Shown here: piece by piece, positions 1 to 4,833 of the stretch
Layout: every line of letters begins with the position of its first letter
How positions within the stretch are numbered: position 1 is the first letter of the stretch
Assembly: GCA_021787255.1 (NCBI GenBank)
Contig: JAJYMD010000137.1
Location: 1-5,595, forward strand
Direction of reading: 5' to 3'
Source of the DNA: Actinomycetes bacterium
GTDB taxonomy: Bacteria; Actinomycetota; Acidimicrobiia; Acidimicrobiales; RAAP-2
DNA: 5,595 bases
Position numbers and translations under genes: made by a program
The notes under the pieces: model-generated
The model's input: the letters and a program-made list of their open reading frames with translations, nothing else
Told to the model about the DNA's origin: nothing
The model's database searches: none

Positions 1-1
1 G

Positions 2-1069
2 ATCCGGCGCGTCTACTTCTGCAACTCGGGGACCGAGGCGACCGAGGCGGCGATCAAGTTCGCCCGGCGCGCGACGGGACGCACGCGTGTGCTGTTCTGC
101 GACCACGGCTTCCACGGGCTCACCACCGGCTCGCTCGCCCTCAATGGCGGGAAGGAATTCAAGGAGGGGTTCGGCCCGCTCCTCCCCGGAGCGACCCAGG
201 TGCCCTTCGGCGACGTCGACGCGCTCGAAAGTGAGCTCCGCAAGGGGGACGTCGCGGCGTTCGTGGCCGAGCCGATCCAGGGCAAGGGCGTGAACGTGGC
301 GACCGCGGACTACTGGCAATCCGTCCAGGGGCTGTGCCGGAGGTACCGGACCCTCTTCGTCGCCGACGAGGTGCAAGTCGGCATGGGCCGCACGGGCAAG
401 TTCTTCGCCCACGAGCACTACGGGGTGCAGCCCGACATCGTGACGCTCTCCAAGGCGCTGTCGGGCGGTTACGTCCCCGTCGGCGCGGTGCTGTGCACCG
501 AGAAGGTGTTCATGAGCGTCTACAGCTCGATCGAGCGCGCCATGGTGCACTCGACCACCTTCGGCAGGAACCAGCTCGCGATGGTCGCAGGGCTCGCGAC
601 GCTGGACGTCTTCGACGAGCAGCGCATCGTCGAGCACGCGAGGGAGACGGGCGAGGCGCTCGCCGCGTCGCTCGCCCCGCTCGTGGAGCGCTACGAGATG
701 CTCCACGCCGTGCGGGGCAAGGGCCTCGTCGTCGGTCTGGTCTTCGGCAAGCCGGAGTCGCGAGCGTTGCGGGTGCGCTGGAACGCGATCGAGGCCATGC
801 GCACCGCGCTCTTCTCCCAGATGGTCGTCGTGCCGCTCTTCCACCGGCACCGCATCCTCACCCAGGTCGCCGCGGACAACATGAACGTCGTGAAGCTGCT
901 GCCCCCGCTCATCGCCGGGCAGGCCGAGGTGGACTACTTCGTCGCCGCCCTGGACGACGTCCTGCGCGACGCGCACCGGGGATCGGGCCTGCTCAGGGAG
1001 TTCGGGGCGACCATGGCCAAGGGCGCGTTGCGCCGCGGCGAGCCCAAGCCGGTGACGGCGAGCGCGTGA
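2..1069 (+). CDS. Class-III PLP-dependent aminotransferase (HpnO-like candidate), N-terminus outside window
   Basis: The reading frame is open from base 2, so the gene starts upstream; 355 residues are visible and roughly the first 100 of a usual 450-460 residue enzyme are missing. The fold-type I class-III pattern is clear: the phosphate-binding NSGTEA stretch (about bases 29-46), the FCDHGFHG ring-stacking segment, VAEPIQG, the FVADEVQVGMGRTG block with the pyridine-nitrogen Asp at 365-367, and the Schiff-base Lys in SKALSGG at 452-454. The enzyme should move an amino group between an amine or amino-acid donor and a keto acid or aldehyde in the cytoplasm. Substrate cannot be read from sequence. 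The C-terminal segment with VVVPLFHRHRILTQ and NVVKLLPPL, plus the directly coupled HpnA-type epimerase, suggests the HpnO-like group (aminobacteriohopanetriol formation), but ornithine, acetylornithine or polyamine aminotransferase remain possible. The class is certain, the hopanoid role only inferred. Confidence 0.93.
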   Translation: MRRVYFCNSGTEATEAAIKFARRATGRTRVLFCDHGFHGLTTGSLALNGGKEFKEGFGPLLPGATQVPFGDVDALESELRKGDVAAFVAEPIQGKGVNVATADYWQSVQGLCRRYRTLFVADEVQVGMGRTGKFFAHEHYGVQPDIVTLSKALSGGYVPVGAVLCTEKVFMSVYSSIERAMVHSTTFGRNQLAMVAGLATLDVFDEQRIVEHARETGEALAASLAPLVERYEMLHAVRGKGLVVGLVFGKPESRALRVRWNAIEAMRTALFSQMVVVPLFHRHRILTQVAADNMNVVKLLPPLIAGQAEVDYFVAALDDVLRDAHRGSGLLREFGATMAKGALRRGEPKPVTASA

Positions 1070-2163
1070 CCCCGACGGCCGCTCGAGGCGGCCGTCCGGG
1101 CCGCTCCGACGAGCCCGCCGTGACGATCGCCGTAGGCGATCGAGTCGCGGTCTCCGGAGCAGCCGGGTTCATCGGGTCCGCGATCACGCGCCTGCTCGTC
1201 AAACGGGGCGCCTCGGTGATCGCGCTCGCCGAGCCGGGAGGCGATCGCCGGAACCTGCGGGGCCTCGACGTCGAGGTGCGCGAAGCGGACGTCCGAGACG
1301 CCCTGGCGGTGCGCCGCGCGCTCGTGGGCAGCAGGTTCGTGTTCCACACGGCGGCCGTCTACGGCTTCTGGGCGAGGAACCCAGCTACCTTCCATGAGGT
1401 CAACGTCGAGGGGACGCGCAACGTGCTCGAGGCCGCGGCGGCAGAAGGCGTCGAACGGCTCGTGTACACGAGCACCGTCGCCACCCTCGGCCTCGACGGC
1501 ACCGCGCGCGGGAAGCCCGCGACCGAAGACGACGCCGCGGACCTCTCGCGCCTCTTCGGCCGCTACAAGCAGTCCAAGTACGTCGCGGAGCACGAGGTGC
1601 TGCGCGCCTCGGCCGAGGGAGCCCCGGTCATCCTCGTCCTCCCCACGTTCCCGCTCGGGCCACGCGACCATCGTCCGACGCCGACCGGCAAGGTCGTCGT
1701 GGACTTCCTGAACGGCAAGATGCCCGGCTACGTCGACACGGCCATGAACGTCACCCATGTCGACGACGTCGCGGCCGGCCACCTTCTCGCGCTCGAGCGC
1801 GGCAGGCCCGGCCGGAGCTACATCGTCGGCGGCGAGAACCTCTCGATGTGCGAGCTGCTCGCGACGCTCTCTGTCGTGAGCGGCCTGCCGCCGGTCACCT
1901 TGCGGCTCCCGAAGGCGCTGGCCCTGGCCGCGGGCCTCGTCTCCGAGACGCTGGAGGGCCGCATCCTCGGGCGGCATCCTTCGGTGCCGCTCGAGGCTGC
2001 GAGGATGTCGACGACCGCGATGATCTTCGACGACTCCCGGGCCCGCAGCGAGCTCGGGTACCGCTCGCGTCCTGCGCGCGACGCCGTCGAGGACTCCGTC
2101 CGCTGGTTCGTGGACCACGGCTACGTCGCGCCCGCACGCCGCCGGCTGCTCGCGCTCGGGTAG
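1066..2163 (+). CDS. hpnA: NAD-dependent epimerase/dehydratase, hopanoid-associated (HpnA-type)
   Basis: This is an extended short-chain dehydrogenase/reductase. From the GTG at 1066, the Rossmann GAAGFIG motif lies at residues 31-37, the catalytic Ser/Thr in YTSTVATLG at about 136-137, and the YxxxK pair in YKQSK at Tyr167/Lys171. The downstream blocks GPRD, PTPTG (204-208), GKMPGYVDTAMNV, HVDDVAAGH (from 231) and YIVGGENL match the family described as hopanoid-associated sugar epimerase. No membrane segment or signal peptide is evident, so a cytoplasmic enzyme acting on a sugar or sugar-like side chain is expected; the substrate is not defined. The 1066 start overlaps the aminotransferase stop as GTGA, implying translational coupling. 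It gives 365 residues, about 30 more than usual; the in-frame GTG at 1120 gives 347 and puts the N-terminus close to the Rossmann strand, so it is a serious alternative. Neither start has a strong Shine-Dalgarno. Confidence 0.88.
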   Translation: MTPTAARGGRPGRSDEPAVTIAVGDRVAVSGAAGFIGSAITRLLVKRGASVIALAEPGGDRRNLRGLDVEVREADVRDALAVRRALVGSRFVFHTAAVYGFWARNPATFHEVNVEGTRNVLEAAAAEGVERLVYTSTVATLGLDGTARGKPATEDDAADLSRLFGRYKQSKYVAEHEVLRASAEGAPVILVLPTFPLGPRDHRPTPTGKVVVDFLNGKMPGYVDTAMNVTHVDDVAAGHLLALERGRPGRSYIVGGENLSMCELLATLSVVSGLPPVTLRLPKALALAAGLVSETLEGRILGRHPSVPLEAARMSTTAMIFDDSRARSELGYRSRPARDAVEDSVRWFVDHGYVAPARRRLLALG

Positions 2164-2172
2164 CGGCCTCGG

Positions 2173-2178
2173 TACAAT
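2173..2178 (+). promoter_or_regulatory. Possible -10 box ahead of the ClpS-type gene
   Basis: TACAAT differs from the consensus TATAAT at one base and lies in the 51-base gap between the epimerase stop and the next start, about 36 bases before the ATG. The expected -35 position (about 2150-2155) shows no recognisable hexamer. It could start transcription of clpS and the following genes, but the box is unsupported beyond its sequence and position. Confidence 0.3.
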
Positions 2179-2214
2179 CCGGGAACCAGTGGCCGTCCGA
2201 GCTGCCGAGGAGCC

Positions 2215-2526
2215 ATGAGCCCGCTGTCCCCTCCAGACATCGACATCCGGCGGCAAGCGGAAGGCGACGTCGCGGACAAGGTCCGGGAGCTCTTCGACCA
2301 GGACTTCGCCGTCATCATCATGGACAGCGATTTCACGACGTTCGACGAGGTCGAGCGGGCGTGCATCGCGCTCTTCGGCTACACGCGGCCCGAGGCCGAA
2401 GCGCTCTCCATGCGCGTCCACACCACCGGCGAGGCGCTCGCCGCGGTGATGCCGGAAGAAGAGGCGCGCCAGGCTGTCCGGGCCCTGCGCCGGCGCAACG
2501 TGCTCGCGCGGGTCGAAAAGGCGTAG
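2215..2526 (+). CDS. clpS: ClpS-type ATP-dependent Clp protease adaptor with variant pocket residues
   Basis: A 103-residue protein matching ClpS, the adaptor that delivers N-degron substrates to the ClpAP or ClpCP unfoldase-protease in the cytoplasm. From the FAVIIMDSDFTTFDEV block (31-46) it aligns without gaps to E. coli ClpS as I recall it, through ALFGY (52-56), RVHTTGEA (67-74) and the terminal EKA. Of the Caulobacter-defined residues contacting the substrate alpha-amino group, the third acidic residue (Asp39) and the His (His69) are kept, but the usual Asn is Asp37, the NDD core reads DSD, and the E. coli gatekeeper Met40 position is Phe43. The first 25 or so residues are the usual variable, probably flexible extension. 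The ATG is preceded by GAGGAG at 2207-2212, only two bases away. No clpA or clpC is in the window. The family is confident; whether it binds classical N-degrons is open. Confidence 0.88.
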   Translation: MSPLSPPDIDIRRQAEGDVADKVRELFDQDFAVIIMDSDFTTFDEVERACIALFGYTRPEAEALSMRVHTTGEALAAVMPEEEARQAVRALRRRNVLARVEKA

Positions 2527-2551
2527 CTGCGAGCGCGCGACACCAGGGATC

Positions 2552-2557
2552 GGAGGT
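2552..2557 (+). promoter_or_regulatory. Strong ribosome binding site fixing the GTG start at 2562
   Basis: GGAGGT sits four bases before the GTG at 2562. It is what selects this start over farther upstream codons in the same open frame, which run back through clpS and the epimerase and are not real coding sequence, and over the in-frame GTG at 2577. Confidence 0.7.
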
Positions 2558-2561
2558 CGAC

Positions 2562-3104
2562 GTGGACGGCAGACCCGTGGCACAGGCAGGTGACGACGAG
2601 GCCGGCACGGAGGCCCCGACGGGGTTCGAGCGCGCGCTCGAAGGGCTGCAGGCGACGGGTGCGAGCACCACCATCCGCGAGCTGGTCGGGCTGCTCGCGC
2701 GCCACGGTGCCGACGAAGGGCGCATGCTCGACGAGTACGACCAGCTGGGCAAGACCGCGACGGACCCCGCGGCGCGATACCTGATCGGCGTCATCATGGA
2801 GGACGAGCGGCGGCACCACCGCATGCTCGTGGAGGTAGCCACAGCCATGGCCTGGGGCACACTCGGGGGCGACACCTCGGTGCCCCCGCTCGGCTGGCAC
2901 CTCGACGAGCGCCTCGTCGCGGCGACGCGGCGCATGAGAAAGCAGGAGGACCAGGACCGTCACGAGCTCGAAGACCTCCGCAAGCGCCTTCGGCCGTTCG
3001 AAGAGACGACGCTCTGGGCGCTGATCGTCGACCTTATGATCCTCGACACCCAGAAGCACTCGATGATCCTGCGCTTCCTCGAGCACCACTCGGGCGAGCT
3101 CTGA
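2562..3104 (+). CDS. Ferritin-like four-helix-bundle protein, function unknown
   Basis: A 180-residue, strongly helical protein with many Glu, Asp, His and Arg. It has no signal peptide or membrane segment. Residues 1-20 are acidic and probably disordered. Candidate bundle helices are about 35-62 (with Asp51, Glu52, Glu58), 68-97 (MEDERRHH, giving Glu82 and His85), 113-142 (with Glu129) and 147-176 (DTQKH, giving Asp162 and His166). This alternation of a lone acid and an acid-x-x-His pair resembles the diiron ferritin/rubrerythrin arrangement. In the last helix, however, the residue three before His166 is Thr163 rather than Glu, so the second metal half-site may be altered or absent. It lies 35 bases after clpS and 20 before the hydrolase, probably in one transcript. 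It could bind iron, protect against oxidants, or be a non-metal helical bundle. I do not recognise a named family; ferritin-like is an inference from pattern. Confidence 0.7.
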   Translation: MDGRPVAQAGDDEAGTEAPTGFERALEGLQATGASTTIRELVGLLARHGADEGRMLDEYDQLGKTATDPAARYLIGVIMEDERRHHRMLVEVATAMAWGTLGGDTSVPPLGWHLDERLVAATRRMRKQEDQDRHELEDLRKRLRPFEETTLWALIVDLMILDTQKHSMILRFLEHHSGEL

Positions 3105-3111
3105 TCGGCAG

Positions 3112-3128
3112 GCAAGGCGGTAGCTTGC
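3112..3128 (+). promoter_or_regulatory. Small inverted repeat over the hydrolase ribosome binding site and TTG start
   Basis: GCAAG (3112-3116) and CTTGC (3124-3128) are perfect inverted arms separated by seven bases. In mRNA they would form a five-pair stem including part of AAGGCGG (the candidate Shine-Dalgarno, 3114-3120) and the candidate TTG start (3125-3127). It may limit translation from that start, or occur by chance. It has no U-tract, so it is not a terminator. Confidence 0.3.
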
Positions 3129-3928
3129 GGGGCGTGACCGCCGTGCCCGAGAGCGCCTGCAGCCCGGAGCTCGTCTGGCTCGCCGAGGAGGTGCTCACGG
3201 GCGGCGTGAGGGAGCGCCGCTTCGACGTGGACCGCGGTGGTCGCCGCGTGCCGGGGCTCCTCTGGACGCCGCCGGCCGGCGGAAGCCCACTGCCGCTCGT
3301 GCTGCTCGGCCACGGCGGGTCGGGGTCCAAGCGGCAGGGCTATGTGGTGGGCATGGCGAGACGTCTCGCGCTCCGCCACGGCATCGCCTCGGCGGCGATC
3401 GACGGTCCGGTCCACGGCGACCGCCGCGCCGGACGCGCCGCGTCGTCCCCCCTCGTCATGGCCGAGTTCGCCCAGCTGTGGGCGAACGATGGCGACGCGA
3501 TGACCGACGAGATGGTGGCCGACTGGTCCGTGACGCTCGACGCGCTCCAGCAGCTCCCGGACGTCGGGGCCGGCCCGGTCGGGTGGTGGGGCGTCTCCAT
3601 GGGGACGATCACGGGGCTTCCCGTCGTCGCCGCGGACGAGCGCATCGCAGCGGCGGTCCTCGGGCTCATGGGCCTGACCGGCCCGACGAAGGACCGTATC
3701 GCACGTGACGCGCCCGCAGTACGGTGCCCGGTGCTGTTCCTCGTCCAGTGGGACGACCCGATGTTCCCGCACGACGTCGCGATCGCGCTATGGGAGGCGT
3801 TCGGCTCGCGTGACAAGCGCCTCGTCGCCCATCCAGGCGGCCATGGGGACCTCCCGCCCGACGCGTTCGAGATCAGTGCGAGCTTCCTCGCGCGTCACCT
3901 CACCGGCGAGGGGGAACGACCAGGCTGA
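3125..3928 (+). CDS. Alpha/beta hydrolase (dienelactone-hydrolase/prolyl-oligopeptidase-like)
   Basis: A 267-residue cytoplasmic alpha/beta hydrolase. The oxyanion-region motif LLGHGGSGS is at about residues 60-68, the nucleophile elbow GVSMG places Ser158, the acid is in WDDP (Asp210/Asp211, the second more likely), and HPGGHGD supplies the catalytic His240. The triad is complete, so it is probably an active esterase, lactonase, thioesterase or peptidase; the substrate cannot be told. The early AIDGPVHGDR segment is typical of DLH/S9-like members. The start is uncertain: TTG at 3125 has AAGGCGG four bases upstream, while in-frame GTGs at 3134 and 3143 give slightly shorter proteins beginning near TAVPES but lack a well-placed ribosome binding site. 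It follows the ferritin-like gene by 20 bases and is convergent with the DUF72 gene, with only 21 bases between their stops and no obvious terminator hairpin there. Confidence 0.9.
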   Translation: MRGVTAVPESACSPELVWLAEEVLTGGVRERRFDVDRGGRRVPGLLWTPPAGGSPLPLVLLGHGGSGSKRQGYVVGMARRLALRHGIASAAIDGPVHGDRRAGRAASSPLVMAEFAQLWANDGDAMTDEMVADWSVTLDALQQLPDVGAGPVGWWGVSMGTITGLPVVAADERIAAAVLGLMGLTGPTKDRIARDAPAVRCPVLFLVQWDDPMFPHDVAIALWEAFGSRDKRLVAHPGGHGDLPPDAFEISASFLARHLTGEGERPG

Positions 3929-3949
3929 ACGGCACCCCGGGCGATCCGC

Positions 3950-4726
3950 TCATTCGCACAGCTTCACCGCCCCGCGCGCCGGGAACTTGGTCGTCTCGAG
4001 CCCCGCACGCCTGCACGCCATCGCGAACAGGCGTGCATCGTGCAGAGCGCACGCGCAGGCATCGTTGTTGAAGAAGGCGTAGACGTCGGCCCCATCGGGC
4101 CACGTTGCGGCGACCCGGTCCGCCCAGCCGGCGAGCGCCCGGCGGCCGTAGCAGGGCCGAGGCGACGCGACGCCTTCGTGGAAGCGGAGGTACCCCCAGT
4201 CCGCCGTCCGCACCAGCGGCCATCGGCGCCAGGGCGAGTCGGCCACGCACCACGCGGCGCCGTGAGCGGCGAGCACCTCCCACACCGCTTCGCAGTCCCA
4301 GCTGTCGTGGCGCACCTCGACCGCCACGCGGACCTCGGGTCCGAAGCAGGAGAGCGCCTCGTCGAGACGGTTGCGCTCGACACGCATCGTCGGCGGCAGC
4401 TCCAAGAGGACCGGACCGAGCTTCGGCCCGAGATGGCGGGCGTGCTCCATCAAGCGAGCGACCGGCTCGCGCGGCTCACGGAGGCGCTTGCTGTGGGTGA
4501 GGTAGCTGCTCGCTTTCACCGCCATCTCGAACCCCGCTGGCGTCGTGTCGCGCCAGCGCTCGAACACCTCCTCGGAGGGAAGCCTGTAGAAGGCGTTGTC
4601 GACCTCGACCGCGTCGAACGACCTCGAGTAGAACTCGAGCCAGCGCGACGCCGGGAGGTCGTCGGGATAGAAGGAGCTGCGCCAGTGCGCGTACTGCCAA
4701 CCGGACGTCCCGATCCGTATGCTCAC
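3950..4726 (-). CDS. DUF72 domain protein, YecE family
   Basis: A complete 258-residue DUF72 (YecE-like) protein, a TIM-barrel-type family found widely in bacteria and archaea and still without a firmly established biochemical role. The diagnostic blocks appear in order: IGTSGWQYAHW (5-15) then FYP (19-21); FDAVEVDNAFYRLPS (37-51); VKASSYLTHSKRL (70-82); LGPVLLELPP (103-112); VAVEVRHDSW (134-143); YLRFHEG (179-185); and YAFFNND (216-222). The length is normal for the family, so the gene looks intact. The start is GTG, read from 4726 downward, with a GAGGT-like ribosome binding site at 4742-4738 about 11 bases upstream. It stands alone on the - strand, convergent with the hydrolase and divergent from gabT, so it is probably monocistronic with its promoter in the shared 4727-4833 region. 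Family assignment is confident; function is unknown. Confidence 0.94.
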   Translation of the reverse strand: MSIRIGTSGWQYAHWRSSFYPDDLPASRWLEFYSRSFDAVEVDNAFYRLPSEEVFERWRDTTPAGFEMAVKASSYLTHSKRLREPREPVARLMEHARHLGPKLGPVLLELPPTMRVERNRLDEALSCFGPEVRVAVEVRHDSWDCEAVWEVLAAHGAAWCVADSPWRRWPLVRTADWGYLRFHEGVASPRPCYGRRALAGWADRVAATWPDGADVYAFFNNDACACALHDARLFAMACRRAGLETTKFPARGAVKLCE

Positions 4727-4755
4727 GCACCCGTCTTACCTCGGGAGCCACGTCC

Positions 4756-4771
4756 CCCGATGCCAGTCGGG
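4756..4771. promoter_or_regulatory. Inverted repeat in the divergent intergenic region, possible operator
   Basis: CCCGA (4756-4760) and TCGGG (4767-4771) are perfect inverted arms around a six-base centre. The dyad lies 9 bases upstream of the candidate gabT -10 box, where a regulator could affect either divergent gene. The arms are short and GC-rich, so chance occurrence is quite possible. Confidence 0.25.
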
Positions 4772-4780
4772 CTGCCCGCC

Positions 4781-4786
4781 TACACT
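4781..4786 (+). promoter_or_regulatory. Possible gabT -10 box
   Basis: TACACT fits the TAnnnT core of a -10 element and lies 47 bases before the gabT GTG. No good -35 hexamer is seen at 16-18 base spacing; ATGCCA at 4760-4765 is a partial match but only 15 bases away. It is one of the few AT-containing hexamers in this gap. Confidence 0.3.
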
Positions 4787-4793
4787 GGCCGAC

Positions 4794-4811
4794 GCCGGCC
4801 GGGTGCCGGCC
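4794..4811 (+). repeat. Tandem GCCGGCC repeat / potential leader hairpin before gabT
   Basis: GCCGGCC occurs at 4794-4800 and again at 4805-4811. Because GCCGGC is its own reverse complement, the copies form both a direct repeat with 11-base period and a possible six-pair hairpin (4794-4799 with 4805-4810) with a five-base loop. It lies between the -10 candidate and the ribosome binding site, so it would be in the mRNA leader. No U-tract follows. In DNA this GC-rich, chance is a real alternative. Confidence 0.35.
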
Positions 4812-4821
4812 GCACGGTCCC

Positions 4822-4828
4822 AGGAGGT
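4822..4828 (+). promoter_or_regulatory. Near-perfect ribosome binding site of gabT
   Basis: AGGAGGT lies five bases before the GTG at 4834, an optimal sequence and spacing. It fixes the gabT start and predicts efficient translation. Confidence 0.85.
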
Positions 4829-4833
4829 GCGCA

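Noticed and set aside
334..1065. Upstream in-frame extension of the epimerase through the aminotransferase gene
   Set aside because: The extension is an Arg/Ala-rich shadow of the aminotransferase in another frame. The epimerase Rossmann fold begins only after about 1120, and GTG starts at 1066 and 1120 fit the family length.
1848..2561. Upstream extension of the ferritin-like frame
   Set aside because: It overlaps the epimerase and all of clpS out of frame and reads as low-complexity Arg/Ala-rich sequence. GGAGGT before GTG 2562 marks the real start.
934..2583. Long open frame on the - strand (549 codons) opposite the epimerase and ClpS genes
   Set aside because: Its translation is a low-complexity Arg/Ala/Gly/Asp-rich sequence with no family motifs, and it lies antisense to genes with clear domains. 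Such frames are expected in very GC-rich DNA.
2960..3772. Long - strand frame opposite the hydrolase
   Set aside because: The + strand frame carries a complete catalytic triad; the antisense product has no recognisable motifs.
3929..3949. Possible bidirectional terminator between the convergent hydrolase and DUF72 genes
   Set aside because: The 21-base gap has no stable inverted repeat and no T-tract on either strand.
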